A program made the position numbers and the translations under genes. Of a DNA stretch of 5,458 nt, positions 1 to 5,458 are shown one piece after another. The DNA comes from an uncultured Kiritimatiellota bacterium. GTDB taxonomy: Bacteria > Verrucomicrobiota > Kiritimatiellia > RFP12 > UBA1067. Numbering within the stretch: the first letter of the stretch is position 1; each line of letters opens with the position of its first letter. Location of the stretch: assembly GCA_934667295.1 (NCBI GenBank), contig CAKULR010000125.1:1-5458 (forward strand), written 5' to 3'. The notes under the pieces were generated by a model. It did no database searches. It was not told where the DNA came from and saw nothing but the letters and a program-made list of their open reading frames with translations.

Positions 1-819
1 CCCCAGCCCCTCATCCGCGAGTTCATGGACATCGCCGAGGGCCGCCGCGCCCCCACCGTCCATGTGCGCGACGTCCCCGTGGCGGCCGCCCCCGCGCCCC
101 AGCCCGCGCCGCCTCCGCCCCCGGAACCGCCGTCTTCCGTTCCCCCCGTCCCCATCCCCGAGCCGCCGCCCCGCGTCGTACCCGTTCCGCCCGTCGTGCC
201 GTCGCCGGAGCCGACGCCCGCGCCCCTTCCCGTCGCGCCGTCGCCGGAGCCGACGCCCGCGCCCCTTCCCGTCGCGCCGCCGCCGGAGGCCGAACCCGCG
301 CCCGCCGTGGAGCCGCCGCCCGTCGTCCGTGGGCTCGACCTCTTCGAACAGCCCGCGCCGGCCCCCGTTCCGCCCGCGCCGCCCCCTGCGCGGACCCCGC
401 CCCCCGTCGACGAGGAATCCCCCTTCCTGCCGCCCGACTACGAGGACGCCCGCCCGAGCGCGGCGGACCGCTTCCGCAGCGGCCTCTCGACCGTCTCGCA
501 CGGCGTCGTGCAGTCGATGCGCGGCATTCCACGCAGCGCCTGGCGCAAGGCCCTGCTCGCCGTGGGCGCGCTCGCGGTGCTGGCCCTGCTCGTCTTCGGC
601 TGCGTCAAGCTCTACCAGATGACGACACCCGCCGCGTCCGATCCGTCCTGCGAGGGCGGCGTCTGCACGTTCGAGCCCCCGGCCCCGGCGCAGAAGGACG
701 CCGCGCCGAAACAGGCCGCTCCGGCGAAGCCCGCCGCGTCCTCTTCGAAACCGGCGAAGCCCACCCCCGTCAAGCTCCGTTCCACGGGGCAGAAGATCCC
801 CCCGCTCTACATCGATTGA
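1..819 (+). CDS. Proline-rich single-pass membrane protein, 5' end outside window (unrecognised)
   Basis: The frame is open from base 1 (it begins PQPLIREFMDIAEG) and has no stop before the TGA at 817-819. The first ATG in the window (25) has no convincing ribosome binding site, so the true start is probably upstream and this is a C-terminal fragment. Visible regions, numbered from the Met at 25: about 150 residues very rich in Pro, Ala, Val and Glu; a basic stretch (RGIPRSAWRKA); one hydrophobic segment at about 176-194 (bases 550-606); and a tail of about 70 residues with a Cys pair (CEGGVC) and Lys/Ala/Pro-rich sequence ending PPLYID. The basic residues before the membrane segment suggest N-in topology, with the Pro-rich part in the cytoplasm and the short tail outside. 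This is the reverse of TonB order. An upstream enzymatic domain, for example a membrane-anchored kinase, is possible but not visible. The stop lies one base before mcsA, so the genes are probably co-transcribed. I do not recognise the family. Confidence 0.75.
   Translation, partial: PQPLIREFMDIAEGRRAPTVHVRDVPVAAAPAPQPAPPPPPEPPSSVPPVPIPEPPPRVVPVPPVVPSPEPTPAPLPVAPSPEPTPAPLPVAPPPEAEPAPAVEPPPVVRGLDLFEQPAPAPVPPAPPPARTPPPVDEESPFLPPDYEDARPSAADRFRSGLSTVSHGVVQSMRGIPRSAWRKALLAVGALAVLALLVFGCVKLYQMTTPAASDPSCEGGVCTFEPPAPAQKDAAPKQAAPAKPAASSSKPAKPTPVKLRSTGQKIPPLYID
202..279. repeat. Perfect 2 x 39-bp tandem duplication inside the Pro-rich region
   Basis: Bases 202-240 and 241-279 are identical 39-bp copies, each encoding the 13 residues SPEPTPAPLPVAP in frame. 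A diverged start of a third unit (PPEAEPAP) follows. Because the copies are identical even at synonymous sites, the duplication is probably recent and the copy number may vary between strains. Confidence 0.93.
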
Positions 820-820
820 C

Positions 821-1384
821 ATGAAGTGCGAACTCTGCCATCAGGCCGACGCCACCACCGCCGTCACCGTCAAGAAGGACGGCGCGGAAAAGGAACTCTA
901 CGTCTGCGCGGCGTGCGCGGCCAATATCCGGAACGGCGGACGGAAGAAGAAGACGCCCGCCGACCCCTCCAGGCCCACCGTCGTCAAGACGTCCGGCGAG
1001 GAGCCCCCGCCCTTCGTGGAGGAGCTGGTGAAAGCCACGCTCGGCTTCATGAAGGGCGTTGCCGAGGCCGAGGAGAATGAACGGCGCGTCTGCCCCGTCT
1101 GCCATGCGAAGTGGGACAAGCTCAAGGAGGACGGGCGGCTCGGCTGCCCCGCCTGCTGGCGTACCTTCGCGCGGCAGATCCGGACGGAGTTCCTGTCCGC
1201 CGAGTTCGGCCGCGCCCACATCGGCGCGGCCCCGGCCATCGACCGTCTGCCGGACGCCAGGGCCGTGCGCGCCGTCCTCGAACGCGACCTCAAGGCCGCC
1301 ATCGCCCGCGAGGACTTCCACCGGGCCGCCGACCTCAAGCGGCAGCTCGACGCCCTCGACCACGGAAAGGAGGCCACCACGTGA
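821..1384 (+). CDS. mcsA: McsA-like zinc-binding activator of protein arginine kinase, UVR motif
   Basis: This 187-residue protein is close in size to B. subtilis McsA (about 185) and has the same layout. An N-terminal zinc module has C3xxC6 and C29xxC32. A second module, in the stretch RVCPVCHAKWDKLKEDGRLG followed by CPAC, has C91xxC94 and C109xxC112. A C-terminal UvrB/UvrC-type helical hairpin lies at about 147-180 (ERDLKAAIAREDFHRAADLK). In Firmicutes, McsA binds and activates the arginine kinase McsB and acts with ClpC in protein quality control and metal/heat stress; it is cytoplasmic. All eight zinc-ligand cysteines are kept, so the protein looks intact. The ATG starts one base after the upstream stop with no clear Shine-Dalgarno, which suggests reinitiation or coupling. 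Its own stop overlaps the next start. The family call is strong; activity toward the altered McsB-like neighbour is inference. Confidence 0.9.
   Translation: MKCELCHQADATTAVTVKKDGAEKELYVCAACAANIRNGGRKKKTPADPSRPTVVKTSGEEPPPFVEELVKATLGFMKGVAEAEENERRVCPVCHAKWDKLKEDGRLGCPACWRTFARQIRTEFLSAEFGRAHIGAAPAIDRLPDARAVRAVLERDLKAAIAREDFHRAADLKRQLDALDHGKEATT
1366..1373 (+). promoter_or_regulatory. Strong Shine-Dalgarno that fixes the mcsB-like start
   Basis: AAAGGAGG lies inside the mcsA 3' end, 7 bases before the GTG at 1381. That GTG overlaps the mcsA TGA (GTGA). This is the best ribosome binding site in the window. It supports a start at 1381, so the short N-terminus of the McsB-like protein is unlikely to be a start-calling error. 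Confidence 0.85.
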
Positions 1385-2235
1385 GCGCGCGGCGCAAATC
1401 CGGCGAAGCCCCCAGCTTCCGCCTCTCCGACATCCTCTCCGGCGGCACGCTTCTCCTGTGGCGCAATCCCGCCGGGAAGCCCTTCGGCGAAGACGACGCC
1501 TGGACGCTGTCCGTGGACTGGTCCACCACCAAGGATCTCCCCGACGCCTACGCCCGCCTCGCCGCCGACGAGGCGCAGCTCGCCGCGCAGCACGCCTTTG
1601 CCTGGGATACGGACTTCGGCTACCTCTCCCCCCAGCCCCTGCACTGCGGCACGGCCCTCTGCGTGGACGGCGAGTTCCACCTGGAGGCCCTTCACCTCAT
1701 CGGCGACCTCTCCCCCGTCCTCAACGCGCTGGAGGCCGTCCGCTTCCAGTCCTCCAGCATCCTGGAGGACGGCATCCGCCAGGCGGCGCACATCTTCCAC
1801 GTGCGCAACGCCGCCACGCTCGGCATCACCGAACGCGACCTGCTCGCCCGCGCCCGCCGCCTCTTCGACGACCTCGCCCGGCAGGAGTACAACGCCCGCA
1901 AGTCCCTCGTCGAGGACACCCCGCGCATCCTCGCGGACGCCCTCTCCCGCGCCCTCGCCATCCTCCGCAGTGCCCGCCTCATCGCCCCCGGCGAACTGCT
2001 CGACCTGCTTTCGCCCATCCGTCTCGCCGTCACGATGGGCTTCCTCGACGGCATCACGCGCGCCGAAACGCTCAAGCTCATGCGCGAGCAGATCGACACG
2101 CCCGAACTTCCCCCGCCCCGTTCCGCCGAAGACGACCGCGTGCGCGACGCCCGCGATGCCCGCCTCGCCGACCGCATCAACGCCCGCTTCGCCACCGTCC
2201 ATTTCAATTCGTTGGCAGAAAAATGGCTGAACTGA
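1381..2235 (+). CDS. McsB-like guanido-kinase-family protein, shortened and apparently lacking catalytic residues
   Basis: The GTG start gives 284 residues, against about 360 for McsB. The family match is in the C-terminal catalytic half: AFAWDTDFGYLSPQPLHCGT (72-91) aligns with the McsB stretch AFSEKRGYLTSCPTNVGTG, AAHIFHVRNAATLG (135-148) with GNIFQISNQITLG, and IRLAVTMGFLDGI (213-225) with VRLGIDLGIIKGL. Expected kinase features are missing. The SSRIRLARN phosphate-binding motif is absent or replaced by a vestige (DILSGGTLLLWRN, 17-29). About 70-80 residues after it appear deleted. NEEDH is replaced by something like VDWST (45-49). The catalytic Cys of CPTN aligns with Gln85, and the Arg after GTG with Cys94. 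A C-terminal RDARDA (255-260) resembles the phosphoarginine-binding RDxxRA motif with its second Arg changed to Asp. Reading frame, position after mcsA and coding style look normal, so it is a maintained gene, not a decaying one. I infer a pseudokinase or adaptor; a divergent active enzyme cannot be excluded. Alignments are by eye from remembered McsB sequence. Confidence 0.82.
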   Translation: MSARRKSGEAPSFRLSDILSGGTLLLWRNPAGKPFGEDDAWTLSVDWSTTKDLPDAYARLAADEAQLAAQHAFAWDTDFGYLSPQPLHCGTALCVDGEFHLEALHLIGDLSPVLNALEAVRFQSSSILEDGIRQAAHIFHVRNAATLGITERDLLARARRLFDDLARQEYNARKSLVEDTPRILADALSRALAILRSARLIAPGELLDLLSPIRLAVTMGFLDGITRAETLKLMREQIDTPELPPPRSAEDDRVRDARDARLADRINARFATVHFNSLAEKWLN

Positions 2236-2310
2236 CACCGGAATTGAATAGTTAAGTAGTTAAGTTATTGTTCCGGCAATAAAAAAGGTTGATAAACTCC
2301 GATGATTGAT

Positions 2311-2440
2311 GCTCTCGCTACCGCTCCGCAGACTATATCTGGCTTCGCAGAAGCCAGTCGCAAAACAATCACGTTTAGGATCGTGAAGTGCGAATGTTGC
2401 AGCCTTTGGCAGAAACATTCTGCGGAGCGGTAGCGAGAGC
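2311..2440. repeat. Perfect 22-bp inverted repeat, inner arms of the element
   Basis: The arm at 2311-2332 (begins GCTCTCGCTACCGCTCCG) is exactly complementary to 2419-2440 (ends CGGAGCGGTAGCGAGAGC). The arms are 86 bases apart. They are GC-rich inside an otherwise A+T-rich stretch, so this is the most stable pairing of the element. Confidence 0.93.
2339..2357. repeat. Small hairpin, 8-bp stem and 3-base loop
   Basis: CTGGCTTC (2339-2346) pairs perfectly with GAAGCCAG (2350-2357) around the loop GCA. It lies within the loop region of the larger palindrome. No T-run follows on the + strand, so it is not a standard terminator. Confidence 0.8.
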
Positions 2441-2524
2441 CGCACGAATCGGAGTTTGTTTTCACACTGGGGAGAATCAACCTGATTTATTGCCGCATCT
2501 ATAAGCCTCATGGTTTGACGCACG

Positions 2525-2639
2525 ACTTAGCGCGAAGCAACTTAACTACTTAACCACTTAAAGCGAAGCGACTGAATCACTTAACAACTTAACTACTTAA
2601 AGCGAAGCGACTTAACCCACTTAAAGCGAAGCGACTTAA
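2525..2639. repeat. Direct-repeat array: 18-bp unit x3 (+1 diverged) and CTTAA words, up to the clpC start
   Basis: The unit ACTTAAAGCGAAGCGACT occurs exactly at 2556-2573, 2595-2612 and 2619-2636, and with three mismatches at 2525-2542. Between units, CTTAA recurs at 2541, 2549, 2557 and again at 2580, 2588, 2596, each set at 8-bp spacing, with further copies at 2611, 2620 and 2635. The array ends only a few bases before the clpC ATG, so it occupies the clpC 5' leader or promoter-proximal DNA. It could be an expanded simple repeat, a multi-site operator, or part of a mobile-repeat cluster; the sequence alone does not decide. Confidence 0.9.
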
Positions 2640-2645
2640 TTTAAC

Positions 2646-5150
2646 ATGAGCATCGAATACACGCCCAATGCCGAACGCGCCCTGGAGGGCGCCGTTGCCG
2701 CAGCCCGCCAGTTCAACCACTCCTACGTCGGGACCGAACACATCCTCTGCTCGATCCTCGCCATCCCCACCTGCGAGGCCTGCCGCCGCTTCGAACGGCT
2801 CGACCTCGACCCCGACCAGCTCCGCCTCCAGCTCGAAACCATGATCGGCCGGGGCGAGGCCGTGCGCGTCGTGGGCGACATCCCCTTCACCGCGCGGACG
2901 AAGAAGATCCTGGAACTCGCCAAGATCGAGGCCACGCACCTTTCCAGCGAACTTGTCGGTACCGAACACATGGTGCTCGCCATGCTGCGCGAGGGCGAGT
3001 CCGTCGGCGCGCAGATCCTCTACGGGCACGACCTCACGCCCGAGAAGTTCATCGCCGCCGGGTCCGGCGCGCCGAACGCCGACGAGGAGGCCGCCCCGTC
3101 GGACGACGAGGACGGCGAGTCCGCGCCGGGCGACGACGTGCCCGAGAATCCCCTCGCGGCGGGTTCGAAGGGCAAGAAGGGCAAGAACAAGACGCCCGCC
3201 CTCGACACGTTCGGGCGCGACCTCACCGCCCTCGCGCGCAAGGGCGAGCTTGATCCCGTCATCGGACGCAGAACCGAACTCCAGCGCATCGTCCAGGTCC
3301 TCTGCCGCCGCACGAAGAACAACGCCGTCCTCATCGGCGAGGCCGGCGTCGGCAAGACCGCCGTCGTCGAGGGCCTCGCCCAGGCCATCGCCGTCGGCGA
3401 CGTCCCCGAGCGCATGCGCGACCGCCGCGTCATCTCCCTCGACATGGCCCGCGTCGTCGCCGGCACGCAGTACCGCGGCCAGTTCGAGGAACGCCTCAAG
3501 CAGCTCATCGAGGAGACGAAGCGCGTCAGGAACGTCATCCTCTTCCTCGACGAGATCCACACCCTCGTCGGCGCCGGCGGCGCCGAGGGCGCGATGGACG
3601 CCGCCAACATCCTGAAACCCGCCCTCGCGCGCGGTGAACTCCAGGTCGTGGGCGCGACGACGCTCAAGGAGTACCACAAGTCCATCGAGAAGGACGCCGC
3701 GCTCGAACGCCGGTTCCAGTCCATCCTCGTCAACGAGCCCTCCGTCGACGACACCGTCGCCATCCTCGCCGGCATCGCGCCGCGCTACGAGGAACACCAC
3801 AACGTCAAGTTCTCCCCCGAGGCCCTGCGCGCCGCCGTCACGTTGACGAACCGCTACCTGCCCGCGCGCCTCCTCCCGGACAAGGCCATCGACGCCCTCG
3901 ACGAGACCGGTTCGCGCGTGCGCCTCAGGACGGCGGTGCGCCCGCCGGACTTCAAGGCGGACGAGGCGGCCATCGCCGACTGCCACGCCAAGAAGGACGC
4001 CGCCGTGCAGGCGAGCGCCTTCGAGGAGGCCGCCCGCTGGCGCGACGCCGAGCTCGCGGCCCGCGCCGCCCTGGAGGAGAAGATCAAGGCCTGGCGCGCC
4101 GAACACGCCGAGAAGACGGTGGACGTGACGGCGGACGACATCGCCGCCACCGTCGCCTCGATCTCCGGCGTCCCCGTCGAACGCATGACCGAATCCACCG
4201 CCGGCAAGCTCCTCAACATCGAGAAGGAGCTGAACGCCTCCGTCGTCGGCCAGGCCGCCGCCATCGAGTCCATCGCCCGCGCCCTGCGCCGTTCCCGCGC
4301 GAACCTCGGCGACCCGAAGCGCCCCATCGGCTCGTTCCTCTTCCTCGGCCCCACCGGCGTCGGCAAGACCCTCCTCGCGAAGATGCTCGCGGAGAAGGTC
4401 TACGGCGACCCGAAGGCGCTCATCGCCCTCGACATGACGGAGTTCTCCTCCGCCTTCACGAGCTCGCGCCTCGTCGGCGCGCCCCCCGGCTACGTCGGCT
4501 ACGACGAGGGCGGCCAGCTCACCGAGCGCGTCCGGCGCCGCCCCTACTCCGTCGTCCTCTTCGACGAGTTCGAGAAGGCCTCATCGGACGTCATGAACAT
4601 GATGCTCCAGCTGCTGGACGACGGCCGCCTCACCGACGGACAGGGCCGCCAGGTCGACTTCCGCAACACGATCGTGATCGCCACCGCGAACCTCGGCTTC
4701 GACTTCGCCCGCGAAGGCAAGTCCTTCGGCTTCTCCCAGGAGACGGCCAACTCCTCCTACGAGGCCCTGCGCGACAAGCTCCTCGACGAGGCGAAGCGCA
4801 CCTTCCGCCCCGAACTCCTCAACCGCTTCGACGAGACGGTCGTCTTCAGGAAGCTCGACCGCGACGACGTCGCCCGCATCCTCGACCTCGAACTCGCCAA
4901 GCTCCGCGCCCGCCTCTCCGAGCGCGACATGACGCTCGAACTCGACAAGAAGGCCGTGGACTTCCTCTGCACCAAGGGCGCGGACGACGCGATGGGCGCC
5001 CGCCCGCTCCGCCGCGCCGTGCAGCACTGGGTGGAGGACCCCCTTGCCGACCTCCTGCTGCGCGAGACGTTCGCTCCGGGCCGCATCAAGGCCACCGTCG
5101 AGAAGGACGGCTCCGCCCTCGCCTTCAGGCAGCCGAAGAAGGAGCGGTGA
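2646..5150 (+). CDS. clpC: ClpC-type AAA+ unfoldase (Hsp100), ClpP partner
   Basis: This 834-residue protein is of usual ClpC length (about 810-850). In order: a Clp N-domain with two repeats (about 5-137), each holding a GTEH motif (Glu31, Glu107) matching the phosphoarginine-docking glutamates of B. subtilis ClpC; a charged linker (about 138-185); D1 with Walker A GEAGVGKT (231-238), pore loop AGTQYRGQFEERL, Walker B ILFLDE (298-303) and arginine finger LERRF; a short middle domain with a UVR-like helix pair (about 436-480), which is typical of ClpC, not ClpB; and D2 with Walker A GPTGVGKT (568-575), GYVGYDEGG, Walker B VVLFDE (636-641) and sensor-2 GARPLRR (784-790). The D2 loop has FGF (694-696) where ClpC usually has VGF for docking ClpP. 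The ATP-driven ring unfolds proteins for ClpP in the cytoplasm. ATG 2646 begins a normal N-domain, but no Shine-Dalgarno precedes it; the repeat array does. Its stop overlaps the next gene. Confidence 0.96.
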   Translation: MSIEYTPNAERALEGAVAAARQFNHSYVGTEHILCSILAIPTCEACRRFERLDLDPDQLRLQLETMIGRGEAVRVVGDIPFTARTKKILELAKIEATHLSSELVGTEHMVLAMLREGESVGAQILYGHDLTPEKFIAAGSGAPNADEEAAPSDDEDGESAPGDDVPENPLAAGSKGKKGKNKTPALDTFGRDLTALARKGELDPVIGRRTELQRIVQVLCRRTKNNAVLIGEAGVGKTAVVEGLAQAIAVGDVPERMRDRRVISLDMARVVAGTQYRGQFEERLKQLIEETKRVRNVILFLDEIHTLVGAGGAEGAMDAANILKPALARGELQVVGATTLKEYHKSIEKDAALERRFQSILVNEPSVDDTVAILAGIAPRYEEHHNVKFSPEALRAAVTLTNRYLPARLLPDKAIDALDETGSRVRLRTAVRPPDFKADEAAIADCHAKKDAAVQASAFEEAARWRDAELAARAALEEKIKAWRAEHAEKTVDVTADDIAATVASISGVPVERMTESTAGKLLNIEKELNASVVGQAAAIESIARALRRSRANLGDPKRPIGSFLFLGPTGVGKTLLAKMLAEKVYGDPKALIALDMTEFSSAFTSSRLVGAPPGYVGYDEGGQLTERVRRRPYSVVLFDEFEKASSDVMNMMLQLLDDGRLTDGQGRQVDFRNTIVIATANLGFDFAREGKSFGFSQETANSSYEALRDKLLDEAKRTFRPELLNRFDETVVFRKLDRDDVARILDLELAKLRARLSERDMTLELDKKAVDFLCTKGADDAMGARPLRRAVQHWVEDPLADLLLRETFAPGRIKATVEKDGSALAFRQPKKER

Positions 5151-5458
5151 ACCACCCCTTACTCGTCACGGCCCGTCGCGTGGCCTCGGGCCTGGTCCCC
5201 CTCCAGCTCCTCGCCCTGCCGCTCACCTGCGCCCAGCTCGCCTTTTCGCTGAACACCTTCGTCACGAACTGGTTTCTCGCCCGCGCCTCGGCGGCGGCCT
5301 TCCACGCCGCGCTCCCCGGCTCAATGCTCGCCGTCGCCGTCTCCGCCCTCGCCATCTCGACCCTCGGCTACTCCGGCACGATCCTCGCGCGCCGCCACGG
5401 CCGCGGCGACGACGACGGCGCGCGCGCGACCTTCCGCGCGGCGCTCGTGCTCACGCTC
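5147..5458 (+). CDS. MATE-like multidrug/toxic-compound efflux transporter, N-terminal fragment
   Basis: The frame from GTG 5147 is open to the window end (104 residues). The GTG overlaps the clpC TGA (GTGA), as in the mcsA/mcsB junction. A purine-rich AAGGAG (5139-5144) lies just upstream, but only 2 bases from the GTG; an in-frame GTG at 5180 is the alternative start. Visible are a short basic N-terminus, a first hydrophobic segment with LALPLTCAQLAFSLNTFVTN (about 22-41), then WFLARASAAAFHAALPGSML, a second membrane segment (about 58-81) and a polar loop ARRHGRGDDDGARATF (81-96). This matches the start of MATE transporters (P...N..VD..F.GRLG, then a segment followed by a G.G(D/N)...A loop), although the usual Asp of the VDT-like motif is replaced (VTNWF). 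MATE proteins are inner-membrane antiporters driven by H+ or Na+. With only the first two helices visible, a related polysaccharide or lipid flippase of the MOP superfamily is possible. Confidence 0.65.
   Translation, partial: MNHPLLVTARRVASGLVPLQLLALPLTCAQLAFSLNTFVTNWFLARASAAAFHAALPGSMLAVAVSALAISTLGYSGTILARRHGRGDDDGARATFRAALVLTL

Larger units (their letters stand above)
2251..2554. repeat. Nested inverted-repeat (MITE-like) element of about 304 bp
   Basis: Four arm pairs are nested in order. 2251-2266 (GTTAAGTAGTTAAGTT) is the perfect reverse complement of 2539-2554. 2274-2293 pairs with 2476-2495 (18 of 20). 2294-2303 pairs with 2448-2457 (10 of 10). 2311-2332 pairs with 2419-2440 (22 of 22). 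A small hairpin sits in the centre. The whole element could fold into one long interrupted hairpin as DNA or RNA. Terminal inverted repeats, small size, lack of a transposase and base composition unlike the host genes fit a miniature inverted-repeat transposable element or a large palindromic intergenic repeat. No clear target-site duplication is seen, and the right terminal repeat merges with the adjoining array (a near copy of it occurs again at 2587-2602), so the exact boundary is uncertain. Confidence 0.75.
2236..2645. other. Intergenic region, A+T-richer, without a credible gene
   Basis: This 410-base gap is clearly richer in A and T than the flanking genes. It contains the palindromic element and the direct-repeat array listed separately. 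I see no tRNA, no CIRCE element (TTAGCACTC-N9-GAGTGCTAA), no CtsR-type heptad pair (GGTCAAA), and no stem followed by a T-run in either direction that would make a clean intrinsic terminator. The clpC promoter must lie here or further upstream, but I cannot place it with confidence. Confidence 0.8.

Noticed and set aside
1111..1380. Upstream extension of the McsB-like frame into mcsA (start at 1111) that could restore an N-domain
   Set aside because: The extended residues are an Arg/Ala-rich out-of-frame reading of the mcsA zinc/UVR region with no SSRIRLARN-like motif, and the start at 1381 has a strong Shine-Dalgarno with coupling to the mcsA stop.
898..2238. 446-residue minus-strand and 398-residue plus-strand frames over mcsA/mcsB
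   Set aside because: These are shadows of the two recognised genes. Their translations are Arg/Pro- or Gly/Glu-rich and have no family signature.
2311..2440. Rho-independent terminator for mcsAB
   Set aside because: The 86-base loop is too long for a standard terminator and no T-run follows the right arm.
2260..2523. 87-residue minus-strand open frame (and a 71-residue one) inside the intergenic region
   Set aside because: It lies entirely within the inverted-repeat element, has no convincing ribosome binding site and shows no family motif. It is probably a by-product of the repeat, although repeats of this kind are often annotated as hypothetical proteins.
2515..2543. TTGACG as a -35 box for a clpC promoter
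   Set aside because: No reasonable -10 hexamer is found 16-19 bases downstream, where the sequence runs into the CTTAA repeats.
2525..2639. CRISPR array
   Set aside because: The units are short, the spacing is irregular (39 then 24 bases between unit starts), the intervening sequence is itself repetitive, and no cas genes are present.
2589..4106. 505-residue minus-strand open frame opposite clpC
   Set aside because: It is antisense to a definite clpC. Long antisense frames are expected in GC-rich genes with biased third positions, and the translation is low-complexity without domains.

Overview
The window is a very GC-rich bacterial stretch with strong G/C preference at third codon positions. 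All genes are on the + strand and most are packed with 1-4 nt junctions. The core is a Clp/protein-arginine-phosphorylation cluster: an McsA-like zinc protein, an McsB-like protein of the guanido (arginine) kinase family, and a full-length ClpC unfoldase. The Firmicute regulator gene ctsR is not seen here. The high GC, the lack of ctsR, and the proline-rich membrane protein next door do not suggest a typical Bacillus-like organism. A PVC-type lineage (Verrucomicrobia/Kiritimatiellae/Lentisphaerae) would be compatible, but this is a low-confidence inference.

Layout. 1-819: 3' part of a proline-rich, single-pass membrane protein, open at the left window edge, with a perfect 39-bp tandem duplication. 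821-1384: McsA-like protein with four CxxC pairs and a C-terminal UVR motif. 1381-2235: shortened McsB-like protein, translationally coupled to mcsA by a GTGA overlap and a strong Shine-Dalgarno. 2236-2645: an A+T-richer gap with no credible gene. It holds a nested inverted-repeat (MITE-like) element of about 304 bp, then an array of 18-bp direct repeats and CTTAA words that runs up to the clpC start. 2646-5150: clpC. 5147-5458: N-terminal part of a MATE-like membrane transporter, overlapping the clpC stop and cut by the window end.

How the genes work together. In Firmicutes, McsA activates McsB, McsB phosphorylates arginines on proteins, and the ClpC N-domain docks phosphoarginine and feeds substrates to ClpP. 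Here McsA keeps all its zinc ligands, and ClpC keeps both GTEH docking motifs, both ATPase sites and a ClpP-loop tripeptide. The McsB homologue, however, lacks most of the N-terminal region, the NEEDH motif and the catalytic cysteine of CPTNVGTG (Gln in this protein). The most interesting reading is a pseudo-arginine-kinase kept next to McsA and ClpC, perhaps as an adaptor or regulator. The second point of interest is the palindromic element plus repeat array inserted between mcsB and clpC.
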